Shown one piece after another: positions 43,399 to 53,168 of a stretch of 64,000 nucleotides of DNA. Position 1 is the stretch's first letter, and every line of letters begins with the position of its first letter. Made by a program: the position numbers and the translations under genes. A model generated the notes under the pieces. The model was not told the DNA's origin and did no database searches. It was given only the letters and a program-made list of their open reading frames with translations. Source of the DNA: Deltaproteobacteria bacterium (GTDB taxonomy: Bacteria; Desulfobacterota; Desulfomonilia; UBA1062); contig JAHDQN010000073.1 of the NCBI GenBank assembly GCA_018433775.1, forward strand, positions 1 through 64,000. Reading direction: 5' to 3'.

Positions 43399-46299
43399 AT
43401 GGATGAGGGCCGGAAAATGAGCATGCGTCTGCACGGCAGGCCGCGGAGAGCACCCGGAAGGGTATGCCGTCCGGCCTTCCTGATACTGCTCTGCGCGGCA
43501 ATGATTCTTTTGTCCCTGTCGTGCACCGAGTCGCGGCAGGATCCGCAGGAAATACCACCCGCCTCCCTGCCGGGACCCGTATCAAAAGCGCCTGAACCCC
43601 TGGCCGCCGAGATCACGACACCTCGCGGCCCCATGTCCGTGTATGAGGGCCGCACACTCTCGTTCAGCGGTTGCGCCCGGGGTGGAGAGTCGCCGTACGC
43701 CTTCCGGTGGAACTTCAGCGGGGCCTCAAGCCCGGTCGAGCAGGCCGACGCCGGGAAGGTCAACTTCGGCAGTCCCGGTGTGTACGAAATTACCTTCGAG
43801 GTCATCGATGCCCGGGAAGCTGTGGCCCGCGACATGTTTTCCATCGAGGTGATCGAGGACACCGTTCCCGTGGCCCGGATCGATGTTCCCAAAGAGGCTT
43901 CGATAACCATACGCGAGGGCGACACGATCGATTTCGCGGGTTCGGCTCTCGGAGGAAACGAGCCAGTGAGCTTTGTCTGGGATTTCGGGCAGGGATCGAG
44001 GCCGGCCGCGGGCGGGCGCATAGAAGGGGTCGCCTTTCCTGATTCGGGCGTATTCACCGTTACCCTCACGGCCCGGGACGACAACGGGGATGAGGGGAAA
44101 AGCACGGTGGTAGTGGAGGTGACGAAGAACGTTCCGATAGCCTCGATCATCGAGCCGTCCAGCATCCGGGAGATCTTCGAAGGCCGGGCGGTCCGTTTTG
44201 CCGGGCAGGTGAGGGAAGGCAACGGACCCTACGCTTACTCGTGGGATTTCGGCGGAGGGGCCCCGCCCTGTGCCTCCAGGGAGACCGGAGAGGTGGTGTT
44301 CGCGAAGCCCGGCCTCTACGAGGTCACGTTCACGGTGACGGATATCCATGGGGATGCCCATTCCGCCTTTACCACCGTGAACGTTCTCCAGGACACGGAA
44401 CCCGTGGTCGAGATTCTTTCACCGGTCACACCGGTCAGTGTCCTCCAGGGAAGGGGTGCCGAGTTTCTGGCCCGGGTCACGGGTGGAGACGAGCCGGTGG
44501 AGGTCCGATGGGACTTCCAGGAAGCGGTTCCGGGCACCTCGCAGCTGAATCCCGGGATTGTGACCTTCCCGGTGCCGGGCACCTATCATGCGTCGTTGAA
44601 GGTCATTGATGCATCAGGGGACACGGCACTGGCATCGGTAGAGATCATTGTCGTGGAGGACACCGTCCCGCAGGTATCCATCCCGGATCTCACCGAGGAG
44701 ATCCTCATCACCGAGCAGGGCAAGGTGCATTTCCGCGGATCGGTTTCAGGCGGAAACGAGCCGATTTCCTGTCTCTGGCATTTCGGCGGAGCAGCCCCGG
44801 ACGTGCAGGGGCAGGAAGCGGGAGAGATCGCGTTTACCACCGTGGGCGTCTTTCCGGTCCGCTTCACGGTCGCAGACGCAGACGGTGATACGGCCGCCGC
44901 ATCCGTGACCGTGAAGGTGGCTGAAGACACCAAACCGGTAGCGGGCATGGAAAAACCCGAAGATGACGTGGAGATCTTCGAGGGAGAGGCGGTTGTGTTC
45001 AGCGGGTCGGCCAGAGACGGGAACCTTCCCCTTCGATACCATTGGGACTTCAAGGGCGGCGCCGGGAACGTCAAGGTCCGGAATCCGGGCGAAGTGGTTT
45101 TCAAAAAGGCCGGGGTGTATGAGGTGGTCTTCACCGTGAAAGATGATAACGGAGACGCAGATTCTGTCAGCCGGGTCGTCAGCGTGATCAGATCGTCGTG
45201 GGCATTCGTCTCCGGCGGTTGGTCGCATTCTGCAGGGCTGAAGACCGACGGTTCGCTCTGGACGTGGGGGCTCAACTCCTATGGCCAGCTCGGAAACGGA
45301 AGCTCGGCAAGCTGCCGCACGCCGGTAATGGCGGGCAGGGGTACGAACTGGGCAAGGGTGGCGGTGGGCGGTGCCCACACCCTGGCGCTCGAGAATGACG
45401 GGTTCCTCTGGGTCTGGGGAGCGAACGGAACGGGCCAGCTGGGCAATGGGAGCAACCAGCATGCCTATGCCCCGGTGAAGATCACGCCGGAAAGCAGGTG
45501 GAAGGAAATCGCTGCCGGGAAGTCGCATTCCCTGGGCATCCAGGTAGACGGCAGCCTGTGGGCCTGGGGCAGGAATGCCGAGGGACAGCTGGGAGACGGG
45601 ACTCGGGCCTCATGCAACGTCCCGATGCCCGTGGGAAACGAAAAAGACTGGAGGTGTGTGGCTGCCGGAGAGGCCCACAGTATTGCCGTGAAAGAGAACG
45701 GCAGCCTGTGGGCCTGGGGCTCCAACGAACTGGGGCAGGTCGGCGACGGAGGGCAATCCGACAGCCTGTCTCCCAAACGGATCGGAATGGAAGGTGTCTG
45801 GATCACAGCTGCAGCCGGCAGATGGCACACGCTGGCCATCCGGGACGACGGCAGCCTCTGGGCCTGGGGGGCGAACATCTGGGGTCAGCTCGGCGACGGG
45901 ACAAAGGTTTATAAGGTGTCGCCGGTAAGGGTCGGGAAAGACGGCGACTGGAAGATGGTTTCTGCCGGTGAGTATCACAGCCTCGCACTGAAGACCGACG
46001 GCACCCTGTGGAGCTGGGGATGGAATGCCTTCGGTCAGCTGGGTATCGGTATGACCCACGACCGGAGGTATCCCTCGTGCATCGGGTTCGACACCAACTG
46101 GTCGTTTATCTCGGCGGGGGACCACCACAGTATGGCTGTCAAACAAAACGGCACCTTATGGGGGTGGGGATACAACGGCTATGGCCAGGTGGGGGACAAT
46201 ACGGCCGAAGACCGGAATACCCCGGTCCTGCTCAGGCCGCCCAGAAAAAGGACGCTGCCTTTCGGCATATCGCTTCCCGGGGCCGGAGAGAAAGAATAG
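43399..46299 (+). CDS. Lipoprotein with six PKD-like domains and a seven-blade RCC1 propeller
   Basis: 966 aa. A signal peptide ends in a lipobox (LLSLSC, Cys near residue 43), so it is a membrane-anchored, surface or periplasmic protein. Six Ig-like PKD repeats of about 89 residues follow (about 60-595), each with the WDF/WNF core and a G-x-Y/F-x-V/I-T-F/L strand, and joined by an EDTxPVA-like seam. From residue 601 there are seven RCC1 repeats of about 50 residues, each with SLW-x-WG-x-N-x-x-GQLG, enough for a closed seven-bladed propeller. Such arrays usually mediate adhesion or protein-protein contact. No catalytic domain is visible. An alternative start at 43417 has an equally good ribosome site. 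Confidence 0.88.
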   Translation: MDEGRKMSMRLHGRPRRAPGRVCRPAFLILLCAAMILLSLSCTESRQDPQEIPPASLPGPVSKAPEPLAAEITTPRGPMSVYEGRTLSFSGCARGGESPYAFRWNFSGASSPVEQADAGKVNFGSPGVYEITFEVIDAREAVARDMFSIEVIEDTVPVARIDVPKEASITIREGDTIDFAGSALGGNEPVSFVWDFGQGSRPAAGGRIEGVAFPDSGVFTVTLTARDDNGDEGKSTVVVEVTKNVPIASIIEPSSIREIFEGRAVRFAGQVREGNGPYAYSWDFGGGAPPCASRETGEVVFAKPGLYEVTFTVTDIHGDAHSAFTTVNVLQDTEPVVEILSPVTPVSVLQGRGAEFLARVTGGDEPVEVRWDFQEAVPGTSQLNPGIVTFPVPGTYHASLKVIDASGDTALASVEIIVVEDTVPQVSIPDLTEEILITEQGKVHFRGSVSGGNEPISCLWHFGGAAPDVQGQEAGEIAFTTVGVFPVRFTVADADGDTAAASVTVKVAEDTKPVAGMEKPEDDVEIFEGEAVVFSGSARDGNLPLRYHWDFKGGAGNVKVRNPGEVVFKKAGVYEVVFTVKDDNGDADSVSRVVSVIRSSWAFVSGGWSHSAGLKTDGSLWTWGLNSYGQLGNGSSASCRTPVMAGRGTNWARVAVGGAHTLALENDGFLWVWGANGTGQLGNGSNQHAYAPVKITPESRWKEIAAGKSHSLGIQVDGSLWAWGRNAEGQLGDGTRASCNVPMPVGNEKDWRCVAAGEAHSIAVKENGSLWAWGSNELGQVGDGGQSDSLSPKRIGMEGVWITAAAGRWHTLAIRDDGSLWAWGANIWGQLGDGTKVYKVSPVRVGKDGDWKMVSAGEYHSLALKTDGTLWSWGWNAFGQLGIGMTHDRRYPSCIGFDTNWSFISAGDHHSMAVKQNGTLWGWGYNGYGQVGDNTAEDRNTPVLLRPPRKRTLPFGISLPGAGEKE

Positions 46300-46710
46300 A
46301 ACCCCACAGAGCATCCCCCGCCGATGCCGTATCACGATTCCTTCCTCCCGGTGCTTGCTGCGGTGGTGTTCAATATTCATGATCCAAAGGGACTCTCGTG
46401 TGAGATTTTCCTGCCCCTCTTCCGGTGCATGCCGGGAAAACCGGCCTGAAGGCACCGGGAACCGGAGTATGAGAGTAGGGGCTCTCTTCTCTGCGAGAGA
46501 ACCGGTAACGAGGATTGCAGCGGTATGCACAGGAAGAAACGAAGCGGGATACAAAAAATGAGAAGGATGCACAGGGCAAAAACCGAAAAAGAACATAGGA
46601 CAATAAGCTAACGGCACTGGATATTTCCGTAACCGATGCACAAAAAATTCAATATATTTTTTTGCTGCGCCGAATAGATCTGCATATCATCAGGGAAAGC
46701 GAGTCGGCGT
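46300..46710. other. Intergenic region upstream of the chemoreceptor gene
   Basis: 411 bp without a gene. GCCGAATA at 46669-46676 resembles the -10 box of flagellar sigma-28 promoters (GCCGATAA), but the -35 side is poor. A short hairpin with arms CTCTC and GAGAG lies near 46480. Confidence 0.35.
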
Positions 46711-48837
46711 ATGAAAGGATATCTGCAGAAAATTGTTTTGATATACAGCGGCCTTTTCGCGGTCGTTCACTTCGGCTGGATCCTCTCAGTCTTTTATCTC
46801 ATGAGTAATTCACCGGAGCAGATAAAGGTGTTCAGCGCCCAAGGCATCATTGCCTGGGCCGTCTGCTTTGCCGTCGGCGCGGGCGTTCTTCTCGCCCTGG
46901 TGGTCCCCGTGAGTAACGGCCTGGAGCAGATGGAGAACGGAAGCCTCGGTGATGCGGATCTCATGGGCATCACCCGGAGGAATTCCCTTCTCCCGATCTA
47001 CTCCGGCATCCTCATCGTAGCCATGACCAATCTCAACAATCTGATCCTCTATTTCAACTATCTGCGGTACGATATCGGCCCCATCGCTGCGAACGGACTG
47101 TGGGCGGCCGGTATCGCATCGAGCTCGATATTCTATATCCTCGTGTTCGGCGCCACCAGCCTGGTGACCAGCCCCATGATCGGCATCCTGAAAGAGGAAT
47201 GCGCGAGGCGGGGCGTGGAGTATCAGGGAGTGACGTTCAGTCTCCAGCGCAAGCTCATGGTCGTGTTTATCCTCTTCTGCCTGGGATTCACCTTCTGGGT
47301 GGGCATGATGGCCTTCTACGAGGGTATCTACCGGATCCAGGAAGAGCTGAAGCAGAACACCCTCGCGCTGCAGAGGACTCTCCTTGCCACCTTGGATGAG
47401 AATCGGCAGGACCTCAACGATGAGGATTTTCTGGAAAATCTCGTGGATACCATGTCCCGCTCAGGCATGGGCGGAGCGTTCCTGTCGGACAGGAACGGAA
47501 ATATCCTCTACAACCCGCAGAACAGGCAGATCTACAATGAGAAATGGAAGGACATCGACAGGACCGTCAGGGACGGAATCCGGGCCGGCAGGTCCATGAG
47601 CGTCTACGAGAACGTTCATGAGCAGGTGATCTCGTTCCACCCGGTGAACGATTCCCATACCATCGGCATGGTTTCCGGTCTCCACGAGCGCATGCACCGC
47701 TTCAACCAGTTCTGGATGATTTTCCTGCTGCTGGCGATTGTCGGTCTGGCAAACGTCATCCTGGCAGGCGTCACCCTGTTCAGAAGCATCATTATTCCCA
47801 TCAAAAATACCGTGGACAAGCTCAAGGACATATCCGAAGGCGACGGAGACCTCTCGTCGCGTCTCCAGGTGCAGAGCAATGACGAAACCGGTCTTCTGGC
47901 CGAGCAGTTCAATATCTTCGTCGATAAGCTGGAGAACATGATCGGCTCGCTGAGAAACGTGGCCCTGCAGGTGGATTCGGCCACCCAGGAGGTGGCGGCC
48001 GGATCGCAGGAGCTTTCCCAGGCCACCCAGGAGCAGGCCGCTGCTGTCGAGGAGGTGGCTGCAACCATCGAGCAGATGACCTCGTCCATCAAGCAGAATG
48101 CGGCGAATGCCTCCGAAGGCCGGGAGCGGGTAAAGTCCATGGTGCACATGGCCAAGAACACCGGCGAGGCGTCACAAGAGCTGGTGAGCCGGATGAACGA
48201 GATGTCGGAGGCATCCAAGAAGATCGGAAACATCATCACCACGGTCAACGAGGTTGCCTTCCAGACCAACCTGCTGGCCCTGAACGCGGCGGTCGAAGCC
48301 GCCCGGGCAGGCGAGCACGGCAAGGGGTTCGCCGTGGTGGCCCAGGAGGTCAGGGCCCTTGCCCAGCGCTCGGCGGATGCCGCGCGGCAGATCAAGGTGC
48401 TCATCGAGGACACGGTCAGCAAGATCGGCGCAGGTGACGAGATGGTCAGGAAATCCCAGCAGTCCCTCGAAGAGATCATCGACTACATCGAAGGTCTCTC
48501 CCAGAGCATGGATGAGATCGCCACGGTGTCCGAGGAACAGGCGAGCGGCATCGACGAGCTCAACCGGGCAATCGGCCAGATCGACACCACCACCCAGCAG
48601 AATGCCTCGACCGTTGAAGAGCTGGCAAGCACCTCGGACAGCCTGAGCATCGAATCCAGAGAGCTCGCCGGGCACGTGGAGCGGTTCAAGGTGAGCAGGG
48701 AGGCCGGCGCACACACTGCTCCGGAAAGACAATCGCGGACCGTGCGCGCAGAGCAGAAACCGAAACCCGTCCCAGCGGTGCCGAAGCCGGTCAAGCAGAC
48801 GAGAGAAAGCGAGTTCGACGACTTCGAGGAGTTCTAG
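46711..48837 (+). CDS. Methyl-accepting chemotaxis protein with multi-helix N-terminus
   Basis: 708 aa. Four hydrophobic helices in the first 155 residues form an unusual membrane module. Then come a helix at about 180-205, a small periplasmic sensor (about 205-330), another helix (about 332-357), a HAMP domain (to about 415) and the signalling coiled coil with the highly conserved tip [22 protein letters not shown] proline-rich linker of about 40 residues leads to the C-terminal SEFDDFEEF; the last five residues, DFEEF, fit the CheR-binding pentapeptide pattern x-aromatic-x-x-aromatic. Followed at once by a strong terminator, so it is monocistronic. The ligand is unknown. Confidence 0.93.
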   Translation: MKGYLQKIVLIYSGLFAVVHFGWILSVFYLMSNSPEQIKVFSAQGIIAWAVCFAVGAGVLLALVVPVSNGLEQMENGSLGDADLMGITRRNSLLPIYSGILIVAMTNLNNLILYFNYLRYDIGPIAANGLWAAGIASSSIFYILVFGATSLVTSPMIGILKEECARRGVEYQGVTFSLQRKLMVVFILFCLGFTFWVGMMAFYEGIYRIQEELKQNTLALQRTLLATLDENRQDLNDEDFLENLVDTMSRSGMGGAFLSDRNGNILYNPQNRQIYNEKWKDIDRTVRDGIRAGRSMSVYENVHEQVISFHPVNDSHTIGMVSGLHERMHRFNQFWMIFLLLAIVGLANVILAGVTLFRSIIIPIKNTVDKLKDISEGDGDLSSRLQVQSNDETGLLAEQFNIFVDKLENMIGSLRNVALQVDSATQEVAAGSQELSQATQEQAAAVEEVAATIEQMTSSIKQNAANASEGRERVKSMVHMAKNTGEASQELVSRMNEMSEASKKIGNIITTVNEVAFQTNLLALNAAVEAARAGEHGKGFAVVAQEVRALAQRSADAARQIKVLIEDTVSKIGAGDEMVRKSQQSLEEIIDYIEGLSQSMDEIATVSEEQASGIDELNRAIGQIDTTTQQNASTVEELASTSDSLSIESRELAGHVERFKVSREAGAHTAPERQSRTVRAEQKPKPVPAVPKPVKQTRESEFDDFEEF

Positions 48838-48884
48838 AACACGCCTGTGCCGGGGTGAAAGGCCCCGGGGATACGATCGGACGA

Positions 48885-48922
48885 GGCGGCCGGACATATC
48901 GAATGTCCGGCCGCCTTTTTTT
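48885..48922 (+). terminator. Rho-independent terminator of the chemoreceptor gene
   Basis: A perfect 13-bp stem (GGCGGCCGGACAT with its complement), a 5-nt loop and seven T residues. Placed 48 bp after the chemoreceptor stop. The weaker A-tract on the other side gives little support for termination in the reverse direction. Confidence 0.93.
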
Positions 48923-49015
48923 CGTCACGCAGATGGTTTTCCCCAGCGTTCTCCGTGGGCTTGATGACCCGGGATCAGTCCCCGTCGTTTTGGCGGCCTT
49001 GCCTTTCGCGCACCT

Positions 49016-49867
49016 TCAGGAGTACTCGTAAAAGCCCCTGCCGGTCTTGCGGCCGAGCCAGCCGGTCTCCACGTATCTGCGCAGCAGCGGGCAGGGGCGG
49101 TATTTCGAGTCGCTGAAGCCGTGATAGAGGGTCTCCATGATGGCAAGACAGGTATCGAGCCCGATGAGATCCGCCAGGGCCAGGGGGCCCATGGGATGAT
49201 TCATGCCGAGTTTCATAACCGTATCGATGTCCTCCCGGGTGCCCACGCCATGGTACAGGCAGTAGATGGCCTCGTTGATCATGGGCATCAGCACGCGGTT
49301 GGAGATGAACCCGGGGTAGTCGTTGGCCTCTGCGGGGGTTTTGCCGAATCTCAGCGCCAGGTCCCAGGTTGCCCGGAAGGTGTCGTCCGAGGTCGCCAGC
49401 CCTCTGATGACCTCCACCAGCTTCATGACCGGCACCGGGTTCATGAAGTGCATGCCCGCCACCTTGTCCTGACGCTTTGTCTGGGCCGCTATCCTCCCGA
49501 TCGGGATGGAGGAGGTGTTGGAGGCCAGGATCGCATGCGCGGGACAGAACGAGTCAAGATCACGGAATATCGCGAATTTGATGTCCTGCCTCTCCGAGGC
49601 CGCCTCCACCACGTAGTCGGCAGCCTCCATGTCCTGGAGCCGGGTGGTGGCCTTGATGCGCGCCAGCGCGGCGTCCTTGTCGCCCGGGCTCATTTTGCCC
49701 TTGTCCACGGATTTTTCCAGGAGCCTGGTGATGTTCTTGAACCCTTTCTGGACAAGCTGCTCGTCGATATCGTGCATGATGACGTTCAGTCCGCTCACGG
49801 CTGCGACCTGGGCGATACCCGCGCCCATCTGGCCGGCGCCCACCACGCCGAAGGTTTTGATCTCCAT
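49016..49867 (-). CDS. 3-hydroxyacyl-CoA (3-hydroxybutyryl-CoA) dehydrogenase
   Basis: 283 aa, the usual length of the short Hbd/PaaH enzymes. The N-terminal NAD motif is GVVGAGQMGAGIAQVAA; the catalytic region includes SNTSSIPI and the active-site His in GMHFMNPVPVMKLVEVI, followed by NRVLMPMINEAI. It oxidises L-3-hydroxyacyl-CoA to the 3-oxo form, or runs in reverse. Strong GGAGGG ribosome site. It lies 42 bp after the thiolase gene and is cotranscribed, giving two consecutive steps of short-chain acyl-CoA metabolism; no crotonase or acyl-CoA dehydrogenase is adjacent. Confidence 0.93.
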   Translation of the reverse strand: MEIKTFGVVGAGQMGAGIAQVAAVSGLNVIMHDIDEQLVQKGFKNITRLLEKSVDKGKMSPGDKDAALARIKATTRLQDMEAADYVVEAASERQDIKFAIFRDLDSFCPAHAILASNTSSIPIGRIAAQTKRQDKVAGMHFMNPVPVMKLVEVIRGLATSDDTFRATWDLALRFGKTPAEANDYPGFISNRVLMPMINEAIYCLYHGVGTREDIDTVMKLGMNHPMGPLALADLIGLDTCLAIMETLYHGFSDSKYRPCPLLRRYVETGWLGRKTGRGFYEYS

Positions 49868-49909
49868 GTTTCCCTCCTTTTTTTGCAGGTAGTTAGGGCA
49901 CAGGGGTTT

Positions 49910-51088
49910 TCAGTCTCTTCTCACCACCAGGGCCACGGCCTCGCCGCCTCCCAGGCACAGCGATGCGCAGCCGGTCTTCTTGCCACGCCTGATCATCTCG
50001 TAGATCAGGGTGGTGAGCACCCGTGCGCCGCTGGCACCGATGGGGTGGCCAAGGGCGATGCTCCCGCCGTTGACGTTCACCTTTTCCGGATCGAGCTTCA
50101 GCTCCCTCATGACCGCGACCGTGGAGCCGGCAAAGGCCTCGTTGATCTCGAAGAGGTCGACGTCCTCGACACCGATGCCTTCCTTCTTGAGACACTTGGG
50201 CACGGCAAGGATGGGAGCCACCAGGACGTACTTCATGTCCAGCCCCGCGCTCGCCTGGGCGCCCACGGTTGCCAGAATCGTGCAGCCCAGCTCCTCTGCC
50301 TTTTCCCGGGCCATGACCACCACTGCCGAGGCCCCGTCGGAGATGACCGAGGCGTTGCCCGCGGTGGTCAGCCCGCCCTTCTGAAAGGCGGCGGGCATCT
50401 TGGCCAGCGTCTCATAATCCGTCTCTCTCGGGCACTCGTCGGTGTCGAAGAGCACAGGATCTCCCTTCTTCCGGGGAACGCTCACCGGCACGATCTCGTC
50501 GACAAAGGCTCCTTCCCGGATCGATCGTACGGCCCGGGAGTAGCTCGACTCTGCGTAGCGGTCCTGGTCTTCACGGGAGATGTGATATTTCTCCGAACAC
50601 AGCTCGTTGGAGATACCCATGTGGAAATCGTTGACGATGTCCCACAGGCCGTCGTGGACCATGTGATCCTGGATGGTCCCTGGTCCCATGCGGTAGCCGA
50701 ACCGGCCCTTTTCTAAATAGTAGGGGGCCGCGCTCATATTCTCCATGCCCCCGGCCACGACCACGTCCGCATCGCCCACGGCGATCGCCTGGGTCGCGAG
50801 CATCACCGCCTTCAGCGACGAGCCGCAGACCTTGTTGACCGTGATGCATTCGGCCTCCCATGGCATTCCCGCCTTGACGGCGGCCTGCTTCGCCGGGTTC
50901 TGGCCATAGCCGCAGGGGAGCACCATCCCCATGATGACCTCATTCACATCCTCCTTGCGGATCCGCGACCGGCGCACCGCCTCTTCGATGACCGTTGCAC
51001 CGAGCGTAGTGGCCCCGACACCCGCAAGACTTCCGCTGAAACCGCCCAGCGGCGTCCTCACCGCTGAAGTTATGACGACCTGTCTCAT
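49910..51088 (-). CDS. Thiolase (acetyl-CoA C-acetyltransferase)
   Basis: 392 aa. The nucleophilic Cys is in NKVCGSSLKAV (near residue 89), and the C-terminal motifs are NVNGGSIALGHPIGASGAR (catalytic His) and CASLCLGGGEAVAL (second Cys). These mark a biosynthetic-type thiolase that condenses two acetyl-CoA or cleaves acetoacetyl-CoA. The GGAGGATGG ribosome site supports the start. It heads a two-gene unit with the hydroxyacyl-CoA dehydrogenase and in an anaerobe could serve fatty-acid oxidation or butyrate/PHB-type pathways. Confidence 0.94.
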   Translation of the reverse strand: MRQVVITSAVRTPLGGFSGSLAGVGATTLGATVIEEAVRRSRIRKEDVNEVIMGMVLPCGYGQNPAKQAAVKAGMPWEAECITVNKVCGSSLKAVMLATQAIAVGDADVVVAGGMENMSAAPYYLEKGRFGYRMGPGTIQDHMVHDGLWDIVNDFHMGISNELCSEKYHISREDQDRYAESSYSRAVRSIREGAFVDEIVPVSVPRKKGDPVLFDTDECPRETDYETLAKMPAAFQKGGLTTAGNASVISDGASAVVVMAREKAEELGCTILATVGAQASAGLDMKYVLVAPILAVPKCLKKEGIGVEDVDLFEINEAFAGSTVAVMRELKLDPEKVNVNGGSIALGHPIGASGARVLTTLIYEMIRRGKKTGCASLCLGGGEAVALVVRRD

Positions 51089-51359
51089 TCCATCCTCCGC
51101 TTCGTGTTCTCAAGATTCCGGGTCTCTTGTGTTGTATGGCGTACTCTTAATATTCAAACACGCCAACAGTAAAGAACTCTTAGGTAAATCATGCCGGGGA
51201 AAAAATCAAGAATTCATCACTGCTTGCTGCGGAACCGGGTTGGAGGGCTTGGCCCGGAGTCCATACCATTGGTTCGAGGAGAACCCGCCTCCGGCGAAAA
51301 ACCCTTGTCTTTTTCCCCATCGGACTGCATGATAACATGACAAAGGGAGGGAGGGCTCT

Positions 51360-51653
51360 ATGGCCTCACAGATAGACGATATCACGATACAGTATGAAGA
51401 AGACGACCAGGTGGTTGTCGAGGAGCTGGACAAGGAGATTCTTTCAAAAGGGGCATGGACCACGATTATTTTCCGCTACCGGCAGTGGGACCCCAAGATC
51501 GAGGACTTCGGGCCCGAGCGCTACTCGATCCGGAGATACCGCAAGATCAACAACGAATACCGGCAGCAGTCCAAGTTCAACATATCCAGCGTCCAGCAGG
51601 CGAACAGGATCGTCGAGACCTTGCAGCGGTGGACGGGCGAGGCTGGGGAATAA
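51360..51653 (+). CDS. Small conserved protein, function unknown
   Basis: 97 aa, acidic N-terminus (EEDDQVVVEELDKEIL) followed by SKGAWTTIIFRYRQWDP and a basic/polar C-terminal half ending SVQQANRIVETLQRW. I recall similar short proteins in deltaproteobacterial genomes with the same SKGAWxTIxFRYR core, but know no function. It has a GGGAGGGAGGG ribosome site and a good terminator just downstream, which supports a real single-gene unit. Soluble, with no motif for metal or nucleotide binding visible. Confidence 0.7.
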   Translation: MASQIDDITIQYEEDDQVVVEELDKEILSKGAWTTIIFRYRQWDPKIEDFGPERYSIRRYRKINNEYRQQSKFNISSVQQANRIVETLQRWTGEAGE

Positions 51654-51673
51654 CCACCCGATTTGCCCCGTGA

Positions 51674-51721
51674 AAAAAATCCCGGAACAGACTTGAAAAA
51701 AAATCCGTACCGGGATTTTTT
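51674..51721. terminator. Bidirectional terminator between convergent genes
   Basis: A 12-bp stem made of AAAAAATCCCGG and its complement around a 24-nt loop. It gives a T-run after the stem on both strands, and so could serve the small + strand gene and the convergent SDR gene on the minus strand. Confidence 0.75.
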
Positions 51722-51745
51722 GCACATGGGCAGGGCGGAAGACCG

Positions 51746-52531
51746 CTACATGGCGCTCAGACCCCCGTCCAGCGGGATCACGGCCCCGGTGACGAAGTCG
51801 GAAGCGGGAGACGCGAGGTATACCGCCAGGCCCTTGATGTGGTCGGCCTCACCATACATCCTTAAGGGGATCTGGCCGATCATGATGTCCAGGATTCCCT
51901 TCATCTCGGGCTTAAAGATGTATTCCATCATGTCGGTGCGGAAGAACCCCGGCGCGATGCAGTTGACGCGGATCTGGTACCGGGCGAGCTTTACCGCGAG
52001 GTTTTTGGTGAGAACCTCCACGGCCGCTTTGGACGGGTTGTAGGCCACTGCCGGGTGCCCCTCCTCGATGGAGCCCCGCGACCCGAAGATGGAGGAGATG
52101 TTGATCACCTTTCCGCCTCCCTGGTCCTTCATGATGTTGGCCACCTTCTGAGAGAGCATCCACACCCCTCTGACGTTGACGGCAAAGATCTTGTCCCACT
52201 TATCCTGGGGAAACTCCAGGGTGGGGGCGCCCCAGGTGATGCCGGCATTGTTCACGAGGATGTCGATCCGGCCGAATTCCTTCATGGCCGCATCCACGAG
52301 GGCCTGAATATCCTCGTCAGAGGCCATGTCGCACTTGACTGCCAAAGTCTTCACTCCCAGCTTCTTCAGATCTTCGCACGCCTGCTCGCATTTCTGCACC
52401 TTGCGCGACGCGATAACCAGGTCGGCACCCGCCTCAGCCAGTCCCTCGGCGATGAATCTTCCGATGCCCCTTCCTCCTCCGGTGACGATGGCAACCTTGC
52501 CCTTGAGTTGAAACAGTTCAGTGGTGTTCAT
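51746..52531 (-). CDS. Short-chain dehydrogenase/reductase (SDR), classical type
   Basis: 261 aa. The cofactor motif is TGGGRGIGRFIA, followed by NNAG, the catalytic Ser in INISSIFGS and the YNPSK catalytic Tyr/Lys pair. The residue after strand 2 (ASRKVQKCE) carries Arg, hinting at NADPH preference. Similar sequences are annotated as gluconate 5-dehydrogenase or 3-oxoacyl-ACP reductase; substrate cannot be set from sequence. The ribosome site GGAGGAGGAAG is strong. It reads in the same direction as the fumarase genes, 49 bp after the beta-subunit stop, so cotranscription with them is likely. Confidence 0.88.
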   Translation of the reverse strand: MNTTELFQLKGKVAIVTGGGRGIGRFIAEGLAEAGADLVIASRKVQKCEQACEDLKKLGVKTLAVKCDMASDEDIQALVDAAMKEFGRIDILVNNAGITWGAPTLEFPQDKWDKIFAVNVRGVWMLSQKVANIMKDQGGGKVINISSIFGSRGSIEEGHPAVAYNPSKAAVEVLTKNLAVKLARYQIRVNCIAPGFFRTDMMEYIFKPEMKGILDIMIGQIPLRMYGEADHIKGLAVYLASPASDFVTGAVIPLDGGLSAM

Positions 52532-52580
52532 ACGATCTTCCTCCTCCTACTTATGTGTGTTCCCCTTTTATAGAACGCGA

Positions 52581-53168
52581 TCATGAAGAAAAGGGGGTGT
52601 TCAATAATTGCTGCAGGATGTCCTGCGAAGCATGTTCGATATCACTGTGCAGAGAACGGCCGTGCGCGTCCATGGTGACCAGGGCGGGCAGATCCTCGAC
52701 CTTGAGCACCCACATGGCCTCGGGCCTGCCGAACTCCAGGAGATGGACCTCCTCCACGGCCACGATCCGCCCGGCGATGAACGCGGCGGCACCGCCGGTG
52801 AGATGGAGGTAGACGCACCCCTCGGACTGAAGGGCCGCGCGTGTGGCCTCTCCCATGCCTCCCTTGCCCATGATCGCGCCGGGGTGGTGCGTGCGGATCA
52901 CGCGGGCCTCGTAGGGCTCCTCTCTCATCGAGGTGGTGGGGCCGGCGGCGGTCACGCGCCAGGTATCGCCCTGACGGACCGTAACCGGGCCGCAGTGGTA
53001 GATGACCAGTCCGTCGAGATCGACCGGCGGTTTTCCGCCGGAAGCGAGGTATTTGTGCACCTGGTCCCTGGCCGTGACGATTCTGCCTGACAGGAGCACC
53101 TGATCGCCTGCGTGCAGGGCCCGGGCCGTATCGGGCGAAAAGGGCGAAATGAGCCGGGTCAGAGCCAT
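52581..53168 (-). CDS. Class I fumarate hydratase, beta subunit
   Basis: 195 aa, the C-terminal domain of iron-sulfur fumarases: GDQVLLSGRIVTARDQVHKYL near the start, YHCGPV, the substrate-loop AAGPTTSMR, and MGKGGMGEATRAAL. In E. coli FumA this domain is fused to the alpha part; here, as in many anaerobes, it is a separate subunit. The start overlaps the alpha-subunit stop by 10 bp, so the two are translationally coupled. Interconverts fumarate and malate; L-tartrate dehydratase (TtdB) is the alternative assignment. Confidence 0.93.
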   Translation of the reverse strand: MALTRLISPFSPDTARALHAGDQVLLSGRIVTARDQVHKYLASGGKPPVDLDGLVIYHCGPVTVRQGDTWRVTAAGPTTSMREEPYEARVIRTHHPGAIMGKGGMGEATRAALQSEGCVYLHLTGGAAAFIAGRIVAVEEVHLLEFGRPEAMWVLKVEDLPALVTMDAHGRSLHSDIEHASQDILQQLLNTPFSS

